DNA of 33,849 nucleotides, taken from NCBI GenBank assembly GCA_003427395.1, contig BFEA01000158.1, positions 1,138,341-1,172,189 on the forward strand, read 5' to 3'. The notes below the pieces were generated by a model, which had not been told where the DNA came from, did not search any database, and worked only from the letters and a program-made list of their open reading frames with translations. Positions within the stretch are counted from its first letter, which is position 1. Every line of letters starts with the position of its first letter. This document shows, one piece after another, positions 9,972 to 20,742 of the stretch. The position numbers and the translations under genes were made by a program. Source of the DNA: Chara braunii. Taxonomy: Eukaryota; Streptophyta; Charophyceae; Charales; Characeae.

Positions 9972-10105
9972 AACAACCCGAGTGAATGCTAGAGGTGCTG
10001 ATAAGAGCAGACACCACTAGCATGATCGGGGAGGCTCCATCTATTGGTGGGGACCGATACCTGCTGGAAACCGGGTCTGTAAACAAACAGGGCTCATGTA
10101 AACAT
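9938..10105 (-). mobile_element. SINE, same family as 32377-32535
   Basis: On the minus strand: GACCCGGTTTCCAGCAGGT, then CCCCACCAATAGATGGAGCC, then TAGTGGTGTCTGCTCTTATC, ending in a 30-base A-tail (T-run 9938-9967). All three blocks occur in the same order at 32415-32495. The 5' end and target-site duplication are not resolved. Confidence 0.75.
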
Positions 10106-10860
10106 GCCACGTGTCCATCCTACTTATAAACATGAACAGTGAACAGAACCGACACGTAGGCACACCCATTAGTCTGATGAGCAGCATTGATTGCCCTCAA
10201 CCGAGGGGATTAATTGCCCAGCACAATCGAAAGTCATAACCCTAATCTGAAACCCTCGTCATCTACTAAAGAACTTTTACAGCACCGTGAGGAGGAGAGG
10301 CATTCAAACCAGGAAGGTAGAAGGTCAATTATAGCGAATCCGTGAACAAAGTTTGATTACCCAGACCAATATGCCCCCCACGATCCTAATGATCCACACA
10401 AGCACTCAAGTGGGGAGGCACTGATACAAGAATTCATAGCAAGCTACCGACGTGGCAGGACAAAAATGAATCGCGTAGGCAGCCCTGATACCTAACACCA
10501 CTCCACATCCTGCCCTGCCACGTGGAGAAAACCTATGTTTATAGCAAAAGAGTATGTTCCCCCGGCTAACCTGATTAATCGAAGGCTTGCTCGAGCAGGA
10601 AAAAGTCGAAAGCCAGATATGGTGAAGCCAACTCCTCACATGCAACCTCGCTAACTAGCGTTTGCTATCCTACCCCCTCACGCCACCATCCCACTCCCCA
10701 TACCCCCACACAGCCTTCCTGTTTGCTGAACAATCCATTCGACTGACCCTCTCGCCCATCCCCCCAATCAACGCCAGAATCACACGAAAAGCAAAACAAG
10801 AGGGGAGGGAGGGGGGCGGGAAGAGAATGGCCAGATGCATATACCTCACCGAGAGTGTCA
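10106..10860. other. Unassigned sequence
   Basis: No gene or element recognised. The 3' part (10660-10820) is C/A-rich on the plus strand. Frames here overlap on both strands and show no domain. Confidence 0.4.
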
Positions 10861-11150
10861 TGAGTGTTATTGTGGCTGTTAATAACACCGGCGGTATGGT
10901 TATTGTTATTGTTATTGTTGTAGATATTGTTGCTTCCTGGTGCGCACGAACTCAAATTCCCTCTTTCCATGCCACTGCCGTGCGGTCTTATTGTTGTTGT
11001 TGTAGTTGTCGATGTCGATGTTTGTGGCCTGTATAGATACCGGCGGCACAGTCACAGGCACGGTGTAGCTGTTGATGCCGATGTTTGTGGCCTGTGCAGA
11101 TATGAGCGAGTTGGTCACAGGCAGTCTTGGCTTGCTGTTGTTGTTGTTGC

Positions 11151-11195
<45 letters not shown>

Positions 11196-11330
11196 ATACA
11201 AGCGAGGTGGGTGAGAACCGTGAGATTATTATCGTCGTTGTTGTTGGTCTTGATGGCGTCGCCAGCGATGGTATTATTGTCGTGGTCGTCTTCCACGATA
11301 TTATCGTCGTCGTAACATCGATCTTCCAAC
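10861..11330. repeat. Trinucleotide-rich low-complexity block
   Basis: Dominated by TTG/TTA/GTC triplets. It includes a near-perfect (TTG)n tract at 11135-11196 and two copies of a 66-bp unit beginning GATGTCGATGTTTGTGGCCT (about 11008) and GATGCCGATGTTTGTGGCCT (about 11074). The minus-strand frame reads poly-Gln and poly-Asn and the plus-strand frames poly-Val and poly-Leu, as expected for a triplet repeat. The flanking minus-strand translation (11330-11420) is open but unrecognised. Confidence 0.8.
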
Positions 11331-11912
11331 GCGGCGCAGAGAACTTGCCCCTCCTCAAGCTCCTCGTAGAAGCACCGCATCAAATCACGCAATCGTGGCC
11401 TATCTATAAACGCTTTCAGGCAGGGGGGCGACCCCCTCTCCACCCCCCATGTAATCTCCATCATGCTTCGCTGCTTCCTCCGGATCCACGTAAACGACGG
11501 TGCCATCTTTTCGGCCACAGCTGATCACAGCTTCGCCACCACCTGGCTTAGACGCGCAGTACTCACTTGGATGGTACCTAGCCACGCGGCAGCTTCTGTC
11601 CGCAGTTCACTGGAACCCGCCATCATGTACCACCACTCAGCTGTCACGCCTCACTCACCCCTACCCACATATGCACAGGCACCACTCCGCGAACCACTTC
11701 TGCCAACCTTAGTAACACCCCTTTCCCACCCGACTTACTCCCGTTGCCATGTGGCAAACAGACGGTCTGGTGTAAAGGCCACGTCAGCAGAAGGAATAAC
11801 CCTCCCCCGATGTGTCGCACGGGGAGCAGGCTGGGCCCTGCCGGCCAGTCCCCTGCAAGGTACCAGAGCGCACAGCGGCGCGGAGAGTGAGTGCTGGACT
11901 CGGCCAACGGGC
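11331..11912. other. GC-rich unassigned sequence
   Basis: Higher GC than its neighbours, with overlapping open frames on both strands, the longest 155 codons on plus at 11463-11930. No domain is recognised, and frames change between adjacent stretches. It could contain a degraded exon. Confidence 0.3.
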
Positions 11913-12112
11913 TGTGAAGCCGAATTGTGAATGTTGATGGAAAGGGTAAAAGATGATGCCTCACATTTGTATGAGGAACTCTCACATACACTCCATATGA
12001 TCAAATCGGGGATCAGTCATTTTTGCCATGGATTAGGTCAGCTGCAAAGTAATGATGACATTTATGTATAGGAGTGAAGTGGAATTGTGAAAGCTGATGG
12101 AAAGGGTAAAAG
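11913..12112 (+). repeat. Dispersed repeat with internal 160-bp periodicity
   Basis: GTGAAGCCGAATTGTGAATG...GGAAAGGGTAAAAG (11914-11952) recurs as GTGAAGTGGAATTGTGAAAG...GGAAAGGGTAAAAG (12074-12112). Between them lies the second copy of the repeat at 9813-9937. This is the uninterrupted counterpart of the copy split by the SINE. Confidence 0.7.
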
Positions 12113-12331
12113 CATCCTACCCTGCAATAATGAGGGTGCACCTGTTGACGAGGTATGCAGGGGTGACCTCCATTGTGGTATGTTGGGACTGGAGAGGAAA
12201 TCCAATGTGTACAAGCTGTGAATGAGTTGCTATTCAAAAGATTTCAATTTTCGGTAGAGGTGATCGACCTTGACGCGTGGTGTTTTTGTTGACCAGCTGT
12301 AAACATGGATCGGCTAACTCACAAAAAAAAA

Positions 12332-12334
<3 letters not shown>

Positions 12335-12418
<84 letters not shown>
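12335..12418. repeat. (GA)n microsatellite
   Basis: About 42 GA units, followed by a short (TTTA)n tract at 12477-12501 just before the gap. GAGAGAGA resumes immediately after the gap. Confidence 0.95.
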
Positions 12419-12420
<2 letters not shown>

Positions 12421-12516
12421 TGAGATCCGGCAGACAAATCGTCGCTTTCGCGTTTTTTCGGATTTCTTGTTTTTTCATTTATTTATTTATTTATTTATTT
12501 ATTCTGAATATCTGCC

Positions 12517-13426
12517 NNNNNNNNNNNNNNNNNNNNNNNNNNNNNNNNNNNNNNNNNNNNNNNNNNNNNNNNNNNNNNNNNNNNNNNNNNNNNNNNNNNN
12601 NNNNNNNNNNNNNNNNNNNNNNNNNNNNNNNNNNNNNNNNNNNNNNNNNNNNNNNNNNNNNNNNNNNNNNNNNNNNNNNNNNNNNNNNNNNNNNNNNNNN
12701 NNNNNNNNNNNNNNNNNNNNNNNNNNNNNNNNNNNNNNNNNNNNNNNNNNNNNNNNNNNNNNNNNNNNNNNNNNNNNNNNNNNNNNNNNNNNNNNNNNNN
12801 NNNNNNNNNNNNNNNNNNNNNNNNNNNNNNNNNNNNNNNNNNNNNNNNNNNNNNNNNNNNNNNNNNNNNNNNNNNNNNNNNNNNNNNNNNNNNNNNNNNN
12901 NNNNNNNNNNNNNNNNNNNNNNNNNNNNNNNNNNNNNNNNNNNNNNNNNNNNNNNNNNNNNNNNNNNNNNNNNNNNNNNNNNNNNNNNNNNNNNNNNNNN
13001 NNNNNNNNNNNNNNNNNNNNNNNNNNNNNNNNNNNNNNNNNNNNNNNNNNNNNNNNNNNNNNNNNNNNNNNNNNNNNNNNNNNNNNNNNNNNNNNNNNNN
13101 NNNNNNNNNNNNNNNNNNNNNNNNNNNNNNNNNNNNNNNNNNNNNNNNNNNNNNNNNNNNNNNNNNNNNNNNNNNNNNNNNNNNNNNNNNNNNNNNNNNN
13201 NNNNNNNNNNNNNNNNNNNNNNNNNNNNNNNNNNNNNNNNNNNNNNNNNNNNNNNNNNNNNNNNNNNNNNNNNNNNNNNNNNNNNNNNNNNNNNNNNNNN
13301 NNNNNNNNNNNNNNNNNNNNNNNNNNNNNNNNNNNNNNNNNNNNNNNNNNNNNNNNNNNNNNNNNNNNNNNNNNNNNNNNNNNNNNNNNNNNNNNNNNNN
13401 NNNNNNNNNNNNNNNNNNNNNNNNNN
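12517..13426. other. Assembly gap (910 N)
   Basis: Undetermined bases only. The gap sits between simple repeats, which suggests that repeat structure stopped the assembly. Confidence 1.
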
Positions 13427-14635
13427 GAGAGAGATCCACATGACTAGGAAGGTACTGCAAAGTAAGTAGGTAAAGTATGAAATGTCATTTGCTGATTTTG
13501 GAAGGAAGAAGTATGTATCAACATCTCAAAATCTGAGGCCACACTGAGGCCAGAAGGTTACCCCTATCCCATAACATGCTACGTATAACATGCGCAATGA
13601 ACTTCATAACAAGGGAACTGTTTGTATCATGTGTGCGAGATCCACTTGCATCTTGACAAACAATCACATGTGAGAAGTTGGCAAGTGCCGTCTATCATAT
13701 GATCGCCGGTGCCGTATAGTCTTTTTCTCATTCTCTTTCTTGAACTCGTTCCATGCTTGTTGGCAATAAGCAACCGGAAAGCTAACCCCCCATAATAGAT
13801 AGGGTTGTGTTTTAAAAAGAAAAATCACATGTAAAGGTGAGTAATGATATGTTGCTTGTATAACATTTGCTATAGCGTATTGAATACTCCATTGTCACAC
13901 TATGAACCTGACTGTGTGACTTTTGTGCACACAATCGAACACGCGGATACGTCGCTGCATATATATATATTATGGCGTCCATACACAGTGACAAACCATG
14001 AAAGTGTAGGGTATCCGTTATCCCCCAAAATCCCTTGCTGGCCCCAAGGATTTGTGGATGAAGCTGTTTAAGGATTGTGTGTCATCCATTAATAATTCCC
14101 CTTTCACAACACGGTGGTACAAATAAGTTTTGCAAAGTACGAGAATAGCGGACTGTATAAGAGAAGGTGTGACACATGTCAATAATGAAGAGGAAGAGGT
14201 AGCGGCTTCCCGTGTGGCTTCCCTTGAGCCAGGGAAGCACGAGTCACTCCAATGACTAAACGCATAACAGAGAGGGCTTGTTTGGTTACAGGTGAATTTT
14301 TCCATAACCAATGAAAGCAATTAATGTCTCTCCACCCGACAGTCAAAATGTGTAAACGATGTATATTATATTCAAATTTCAAAGTTATCTTGGGACACTA
14401 GACCCGGTTTTCAACGCATGCTACTCCCCACGAATGGACCGGGGTTATCGGATGGCATAATCTAAATCAGCCCGGGTCTCGAACGAGCCCCATTGGCAGG
14501 CGTACAAAATGCACCCACAAACCCAAATATAGACAGTGTTAAGTTGTGCATAGGTCGTTGGAAAGCTGGTGTTTGACGGGGAGGTGCATTTTTTTATTTA
14601 TTTTTTATGATGTCAAGGTTTTCAAGGAAATTCCC
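13427..14635. other. Unassigned sequence
   Basis: No gene recognised. AGACCCGGTTTTCAACGCAT followed by CTCCCCACGAATGGACC at 14400-14440 looks like a diverged fragment of the SINE family seen at 32377. A short AT run lies near 13961-13972. Confidence 0.35.
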
Positions 14636-14639
14636 GCCA

Positions 14640-14932
14640 TCATTCCACCTGTCCTCGGAGATGTCGCCCGAGGACATTTCCTTCGAACGATGTCAGACAA
14701 GAAAAAAAAAAAAAACAAAAAAAACTCAAATGTGTTCAAGGCCTTCAGCCAATGGGGTGCTGCCACGATCCAGATTCTTGGTTGTAACGTCGCTCGACCC
14801 ATGTGCCCGCTCCTCTCCCTGAAACGCGGATTCCTTTTTCCCAAAAGGAAGAAACGGCTGGGGAATCCTCGGAGCCCAAGGAATTTCCTTCGGAGTGTTT
14901 TCACTTTTACACACCCGAGGAGTGTCGAATGA
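14640..14932. mobile_element. Possible foldback element
   Basis: The left end CATTCCACCTGTCCTCGG and the right end (minus strand) CATTCGACACTCCTCGG are inverted. TTTCCTTCG blocks also occur near both ends. The open frames inside (14546-14932 plus, 14605-14904 minus) overlap and show no domain. No target-site duplication could be confirmed. Confidence 0.35.
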
Positions 14933-14954
14933 GCCCCAATGTTACCATATTTTT

Positions 14955-15420
14955 TTTTCCAATAGAGTTTTAACTTTTTAGGAGTTGCTCAGTAAGGACG
15001 TTATGCATAAAAGGTAAATTACTAAATTCAAATTATGGGCCTATCTCACTTGACATCCCTGAATTTTCCTTTTTAGGAGTTTTTTCCAATAGAGTTTCGA
15101 ATTTACCAGCTATTTTTGGGTTTGCGTGTGCATTTTGGACGTTTTGCCAATTTGTTACCATAATTGTTTTGCCAATGGAGTTGTGAATGTACCTTTTAGG
15201 AGTTCTTTAAACTTCTTTTCCAATAGAGCTTTGAATTTACCACTAATATGGATAAATAGTTATCCATAATATTATGTAGAAGGAGGGGCCCTTAGCGGGC
15301 GACAAAACGAGATTCACAAATAACCGCTGAATTACACTGCTCACTGTACCGTACAAGATGATTGGTAAGGCATGGGCAAATATGGGGCTATCTCACTTGA
15401 CATCCCTGATACACCACCCA
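14955..15420 (+). repeat. Mosaic of short direct repeats
   Basis: CCAATAGAGTTT and variants followed by GAATTTACC occur four times (about 14960, 15087, 15172, 15219). CTTTTTAGGAGT recurs beside them, and CTATCTCACTTGACATCCCT occurs at about 15040 and 15389. The pattern suggests a locally scrambled or repeatedly duplicated sequence. Confidence 0.65.
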
Positions 15421-15438
15421 GGAGACCAATCATCATAA

Positions 15439-15547
15439 CCAAGGTTAAATAACATAACATAATGTCTTCCAAACATTATGTTACCTTGGATGGCATTTTA
15501 TTGGAAGATGGCATTTTATTGGAAGACATTACGTTATGTTACCTTGG
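15439..15547. mobile_element. Foldback element (CCAAGGTTA...TAACCTTGG-like ends)
   Basis: The left arm CCAAGG...AACATAACATAATGTCTTCC (15439-15470) is inverted at 15521-15547 (GGAAGACATTACGTTATGTT, ACCTTGG). An 18-bp direct repeat, TGGCATTTTATTGGAAGA, occurs twice in the interior (15490-15525). Confidence 0.65.
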
Positions 15548-15777
15548 GATTTTACTGTTTGACATAGTTCAGACCAAGCTGTTTGAACCTCACAAGTTAC
15601 ATCTATGAAATCCCCTGAAGCATTTTTACCTTTGACAGTCAAACAGTTATAAATATTAGGCATTTGTCCTGGCAAGAAAGAAATATCCATAACAGGTCCA
15701 ATAATTTGAGTAAGCTTTCCTATCTTTTTCTCCGCAACTAGAGAATTGTTAAGATCTAAATTTACATTGTTGACAGA

Positions 15778-15900
15778 AGATGTGTTTTAAGAGTCAAGTG
15801 TTTTATTGAATGATGATGTTATGCTAACTTGGTATTACAAAGTTCAGACCAAGCTGTGATGTTGACAGAAGATGCCAACACTGACTCTCAAAACGCATCT
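15778..15900. mobile_element. Foldback element, about 123 bp
   Basis: AGATGTGTTTTAAGAGTCAA at 15778 is inverted at 15880-15900 (CTGACTCTCAAAACGCATCT). GTTGACAGAAGATG occurs just outside the left arm (15769-15782) and again inside the right arm (15861-15874). AGTTCAGACCAAGCTGT is shared with 15567-15583. Confidence 0.5.
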
Positions 15901-15971
15901 ATTTGACGTAGCTGCAGATACAAAAAGAGTTGATTAGGGCACCAAAGCGGAAGGATGGTGGTTAAACACGA

Positions 15972-16079
15972 CCGTCTTCACCCGAATAGAGCACCCAGTC
16001 ATTATACTAGCTGCATCTGGTCTGACAGTTGCCCGAAATACGGCTACAATGACCGGGCGTGCTATTCGGGTGAAGACGG
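15972..16079. mobile_element. MITE, family 1 (CCGTCTTCACCCGAATAG ends), copy 1
   Basis: Near-palindromic, with terminal inverted repeats of about 34 bp. CCGTCTTCACCCGAATAGAG starts at 15972 and its complement ends at 16079. The right flank is TA, while the left flank has mutated to GA. The size, near-full palindrome and TA target fit Stowaway-type MITEs of the Tc1/mariner superfamily. Confidence 0.9.
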
Positions 16080-16678
16080 TAGCCAGCCGCCTTCGCGGAC
16101 CCACCAACAAAAATGCTAAAAAACGGAGAGGAAGAGGCAATGATAATTCTTGTGGTAAACCTCACAATGGTGGAACCACCTCCGTACCATGCGAATGACC
16201 TGGTCAATATTGCAATTCGAAGAATGACCAAGTGGAAATCCATGCAAACATCCATCATAGGAAGGACCTGGACAATTAACAATGCCATATTTGCTACAAT
16301 TGGGACCAAGGCCGTCCTTTGGTGGCTTCTCCAAAAGAAACATAAGGAAAGTTGAGACAAGCTGCTTCAGCTCACTCGACGAAAAACGATCGCAAGAAGA
16401 TGACCTGACACACAATTAGCCAACCTAGAGACAAAAGACAGACTCAGAATAATAGACCCGTAGGCGGAGATCGATACCCTAATCCCTAATCTCCAAGTTC
16501 ATCACCAGGCTCCTCTTCGGCAACGACATTCCATGGGGCCGCTTAGGCAAAAAATGATTTAGATCCAATGTCTGGCAGATGGAGTGATGTGAACTCCATG
16601 ATGGAGTGTGTGCCCTAATTGCAATGGCTGTCGTTTTGTTATGGCCAGACCAATCCAGTCCACTCGCTGCAATGGCTA
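16080..16678. other. Unassigned sequence, possibly old coding DNA
   Basis: The plus-strand translation around 16130-16380 contains scattered Cys/His (QYCNSKNDQVEIHANIH, then QCHICYNW) that faintly recall a retroelement gag zinc-knuckle region. Stops interrupt it and the spacing does not fit CX2CX4HX4C. Nothing firmer is seen. Confidence 0.2.
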
Positions 16679-16691
16679 ACTAACCTAACTT

Positions 16692-16933
16692 TTTTTTTTT
16701 TTTTTTTTTTTATTATTAACAGCAAGGGACCCAGAGGGCTTCATTATAAACTGAACATGAGGCCGGGAAACCCTCGTACAAAACAACCCGGAAGAGTAAC
16801 AAAATGTGAGCAACAAGTATAGAACCACACGGAGGGTGCAGGCGTTGGGATAATGGTCTAGGGACAGAAATGGCCAAAACCAGACCGCTGCCCTGATGAT
16901 CCACAACCCTGAAGAGCACACAATAACAAAACC
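16692..16933 (-). mobile_element. Short retro-insertion (5'-truncated LINE 3' end or SINE)
   Basis: On the minus strand the element ends in GCTGTTAATAATA plus an A-tail (T-run near 16690-16711). It is flanked by a perfect 13-bp direct repeat ACTAACCTAACTT at 16679-16691 and 16934-16946. Poly(A) plus a variable-length target duplication is the signature of LINE-driven integration. There is no tRNA-like head, so a 5'-truncated LINE tail is the likelier source. Confidence 0.85.
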
Positions 16934-16946
16934 ACTAACCTAACTT

Positions 16947-16966
16947 CGTCTATACCATACCCCCCG

Positions 16967-17003
<37 letters not shown>

Positions 17004-17081
17004 ACGATCTATACCATACCCCCCGAAAAAACAAACAAACAAACAAACAAACAAACAAAAAAAAAAAACAAAAAAAAAAAC
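16947..17081. repeat. Duplicated short unit with A-rich tracts
   Basis: TCTATACCATACCCCCCGAA is followed by about 36 A. The same 20-mer is then followed by AAAACAAACAAAC... and another A-rich stretch. A CGATC-like pentamer recurs at the edges of the units. It looks like a tandem duplication spanning an A-tail. Confidence 0.8.
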
Positions 17082-18270
17082 GATCATCAATGACAGTCCT
17101 TTACGTTAGAATTGGGCAAAGAGAGATCTGTGCGTTGATCTGTTGTGACCTGACCTCATGCATCTGTGGGGAGAGGGCCAAAGAAAAAAAAAGTCATCCC
17201 CGAGGAGATGGCATGAGATATGGAGACAACCCTCTTTTGCAACTCACAGATCGCTGAGGATAGTAGTGATCGCCTCTCTCTCCACACTAACTCCCGCTGG
17301 AGGGCATGGGTAAAGACGGGAATCTGCAAAGTGGGAGAAATATGGGATGCTTGCACAAACAACTGGACATTTGAATAATAGTTACAAACACAGTAGAAAC
17401 ATGTAAAGAATATTGTCGAAAAACTCGGTCAGATTCAGTCAGTCGTTCCACTGGCTTGGTCGGCGACATTCAAGTCTAGCCCAACAGTGAAGCAATCGGA
17501 TTGGGTGGTGCCAGCTCCCAATGGTAATCTACAAGGTCCAAGACATCACAGCGGGGGAGGGAAGACTACAAACATACATAGAGTAGAGCACCTCCCGGGC
17601 AATAGATGGTCAAGATTATCCGAGGTGAGGATCTGGCTCGCACAATCCAATGGTTCCACTTAATCAGGATTAGGGTCATTGGGGATAATAAAATGGGTTA
17701 GTACCTTTATGAACCCTTAACCCCATTTTGCCACCTCCCCTTCCACGCTTTCGCGAGGGAGTGGGAATAGGGTGGAGAGTCTGGAGACAATAAAAACGGT
17801 TAATATCAAGAATCAAGGCAAAAAAACAACAACACCAATCACTCAAATGGTAAGACAGAAATGTGAAACTGACGTCGGTTACCAAATGCCCTATCAATCA
17901 CCGGACCTATCGGTCGAACGTCTCGGTCGGGCGTCTGGGACCTGAGTTGTTTAGGATCCCGGACAATTGCAATTGTATCTTTTGCAAGCGGCTGAGGCCA
18001 ATGGCATGCGTCTGGTTGTGGCATCCAAGTCCCTCCCTCGCCCTCAGGGAACCCATTAAATAATTATTATGGGGAGTTTGAAGGAAAACACAAAAAAGGG
18101 AACCTAATGGCCACACCACATTCCCATATGACCAACCTGCGTATGTCCAGGTGCAGCAGTTGCAGGCCCTGTAGGCGGGATTCTCCAACAGTTCTTCTTG
18201 TACTTGCCGCTGCAGCCCTTGTTGCGCCGGCTGTTGTAGCTGCAGCTGCAACAGCAGCTGGAACAAAGTG
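17082..18270. other. Unassigned sequence
   Basis: No gene, RNA or element recognised. Short frames only, none with a domain. Confidence 0.4.
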
Positions 18271-18275
18271 TTGCA

Positions 18276-18485
18276 CTTACAGCAACAGCCGCACTTGCAC
18301 TTGCACGTGCACGTGCAACCGCAGCAAGTGTAGCTGGTACAACACGTGTACCTGCAACAAGTGTAGCTGGTACGACACGTGTAGCTGCGACACGTGTAGC
18401 TGGTACACCACGTGTAGCTGCGACAAGTGTAGCTGGTACAACACGTGTAGCTGCGACAAGTGTAGCTGCGACAACAGCTGCAGCA
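18276..18485. repeat. Minisatellite, about 17-18 bp unit
   Basis: Repeats of ACACGTGTAGCTGGTAC alternate with ACAAGTGTAGCTGCGAC for about 10 units. Because the period is near a multiple of three, all frames stay open. The plus strand reads Cys-rich (TCSCDKCSWYN-like) and one minus frame TCRSYTCCTSYTC-like. This explains the apparently long Cys-rich frames without needing a gene. PvuII- and PmlI-like half-palindromes (AGCTG, CACGTG) make each unit partly self-complementary. Confidence 0.85.
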
Positions 18486-19133
18486 CTTTTCACACACACT
18501 TCGTGCTTGCTATAGAGGTGCAACTGTTGCATTGGTGGATTGTGTCCCACCTCAAGTGTCTTCATTGTCTGCAATAGGACTGAAGCTGCTTCGATTTTCG
18601 ATCTACTCGTCTAGGCAAAATAGGGGCTGGTGTGGTGGATTAGGGACAGACTCGGGCAAATTTTGAAATTCAAAAAGGACAATCTGGACCGTCAATCTTC
18701 AAGATCTGACGGCCCAGGTTGGGCCTTTTTTTTTCCTTCAAGTTTCGAGGTCCTACTGGCGTCAACAAAAGTATGTCTCGGGGCCTGGTCTGCCAGCCCT
18801 CGACCTCCGACAGACCCACCGGCCTGAGACCACCAAAAAACCACCCTCGCTATTTTTACAGGGGTGGACATGTTGTCTTGGGCAGACGTCTCGGGGAGTA
18901 GTTCGACTGGACAAGTCGGACACTCGGGTGTCCCGTACGTTCGCCCTGGTAAACTAGGAACTGACTCGATTCTGCGGTGAACAGGCTCGAGAAATTATCT
19001 TGGTCAGAGATAGCTCACATATCATCTCCACAAGTCGCAAATCCCTTTACACACAGATAATCCACGTGCGTACCGTTGTCAGGTGGCCAAAGCCATTCGC
19101 CCCCTCCCCTCGAAATTTGAAAGATCGAGTCTT
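18486..19133. other. Unassigned sequence
   Basis: No feature recognised. CpG-containing, mixed composition, only short frames. Confidence 0.4.
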
Positions 19134-19150
19134 AGAACTGTTAGGTGCGT

Positions 19151-19266
19151 GTCCTTCGGGACATCCGTTAAAATTCGAACGATACAGAGACAACGATTAG
19201 CATGGCCCCTGCGCAAGGATGACATGCATTAATCGAGAAATGGTACAAATTTTTACAAAAAAAAAA
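19151..19266 (+). pseudogene. U6 snRNA retropseudogene 1
   Basis: Matches plant-type U6 from its first nucleotide: GTCC-TTCG-GGAC stem-loop, ACATCCGTTAAAATT, ACAGAGA box (near 19185), GATTAGCATGGCCCCTGCGC, then ATCGAGAAATGG near the 3' end. Changes from functional U6 include extra bases after ACAGAGA and GGTACAA for GGTCCAA. The U-run end is followed by ACAAAAAAAAAA. A 17-bp direct repeat with one mismatch, AGAACTGTTAGGYGCGT, flanks it at 19134-19150 and 19266-19282. An A-tail plus target-site duplication shows integration through an RNA intermediate using LINE machinery. No U6 promoter elements are needed or seen. Confidence 0.93.
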
Positions 19267-19282
19267 GAACTGTTAGGCGCGT

Positions 19283-19990
19283 AAATTCTGAAAAAAATGT
19301 AGAAACACGAACTTGGTGTTGATCTTTTCCACAAAAATACTCTTTGAAAAACAAATAAAATAATTCAAGTTAATTGTCAAAGACGTTTCCGGCAGACAAA
19401 GAAAAATCTCATTATTCTACAACTTTTTTATAAATAAAAATTATTATATAAAATTACAAAACACATGTAAATAAAGTTACTCCGCTGTTCCGAGTAGTAC
19501 CCCCAACCCAATTCTTTTTGGCTCCCGCTACTCAGTAGTCTGATTTCTGATTTCTGATGCACCGGGGTGACTTGTGGGCTTAGGGTAAAAAGATAGGCAA
19601 GCTGTTAGAAAGGAAAGGAGTTGAAAGAACTAAAAAAAAGTAGACTTAAGAGTCAAGACTAAATAGTAAATACGATAGTTATAAATGCCCTCAAACATTT
19701 CCCAACTGTTCGTGGAGATCTCCTCGCCGTAAATCGCAGGAAGCTGGCTTACGCTGTCAGAGAAGCATGCCTGGGCTGATGGCAGAGTCCACCTCTAATT
19801 CCCACGAGCGAAAGAGAGCCTCCAGCCCTTCCTCTTTTTCGGAAAAGAACCACAATTGAGGAGGAAATTCTGTAGAATCTGTACACCTACAGTCAGGAGG
19901 AAACTGTGCCCGACCTGTGGGAATTTGGTAAACGAATTCCACGATGAGTAGCGATTACCTACAACAGAGCACTCACACACCCCACGATTC
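19283..19990. other. Unassigned AT-rich sequence
   Basis: AT-rich up to about 19680, then mixed. Part of 19790-20020 may be the body of the tRNA-derived element that follows on the minus strand. No gene recognised. Confidence 0.35.
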
Positions 19991-20095
19991 GAATTTCGTG
20001 CAGAACCCCTCCTCCGTGCAAGCACGGACTCGAACCGGCAACCTTGGCCTCAAGAAGAGCCAAGTATCGTAACCACTACAGCCAGGACACGGTAT
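19991..20095 (-). mobile_element. tRNA-derived SINE head (tRNA-like, with A and B boxes)
   Basis: On the minus strand: TGGCTGTAGTGGTTACGATA (A-box region, 20084-20065), then CTTGGCTCTTCTTGAGGCCA, then the B box GGTTCGAGTCC (20037-20027). The spacing is that of a tRNA, but it continues into non-tRNA sequence and the acceptor stem does not close well, so a SINE head is likelier than a tRNA gene. A fragment resembling its B-box end (CCTCCTCCGTGCAAACACGGACTCGA) recurs at 20337. Confidence 0.6.
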
Positions 20096-20742
20096 TCAAA
20101 AGCGGAACCATAGCGGCCGTGATATCCGCCCCACCACTGCAAGGCTGTAGTGTCCATACTCTACACACACCACACACAACACCACACGGATGCTGGCAAT
20201 CGCCGCACACTTCGCTCCAAGTAGCACATGACCCCCATCTGTAGTATAGCGTGGTCACTTATGCGGGACTTCAACTGCCCGCCAGTTAACGTGAGCTTTC
20301 CAATGTCATTCGATCAGTACCTCTGGGCCTCAGCCCTCCTCCGTGCAAACACGGACTCGAGTGCACTTGGAAGTTGGTCTGTCTTTTCTGTTTTTTTTTG
20401 TTTTTTTTCCCTGGCCCGTTTCTTGGTTTACTCATATAATCGTTGGATGCGCAAGGGCCATGGGCGCCATTCCAATCGACCACCTTCCCTGTATCGTTCC
20501 AATTTCAACAGCCGTGACGTACCGAACGACTGCTGGCCACATCTACAGCCACGCCGCATCAAATTTCGCAGCACCATTGACACTGACCCGCAAAGGCTCT
20601 GGCGGCCAAGTTTTAGTCATATGACTTCATGCCAAGCTCATGGGTTCATGCTTCCATCCGCAATATGGAATATGATCACATCAAAAACATGAAAAACATA
20701 AAAAACATCACACAAAACTCTCTGCGGCCATTCCGACAAATC

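Noticed and set aside
10988-11518. 176-codon minus-strand frame with a poly-Gln tract
   Set aside because: Most of it is the translated (TTG)n/GTC-rich repeat. The part outside the repeat matches no family and overlaps other open frames.
11400-11585. Minus-strand frame with plausible composition (CGRKDGTVVYVDPEEAAKH)
   Set aside because: Only 61 codons, no family recognised, not in frame with neighbours, and splice sites are not evident. Kept only as a possible degraded exon.
12305-13469. Frames of 316-380 codons across the gap
   Set aside because: They consist almost entirely of undetermined bases flanked by (GA)n and (TTTA)n repeats.
16113-16360. Gag-like zinc-knuckle region
   Set aside because: The Cys/His spacing does not meet CX2CX4HX4C, stops interrupt the frame, and part of the opposite frame is MITE sequence.
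20020-20095. A functional tRNA gene on the minus strand
   Set aside because: A and B boxes are present, but the acceptor stem does not close and there is no terminator at the right place. A SINE head explains it better.
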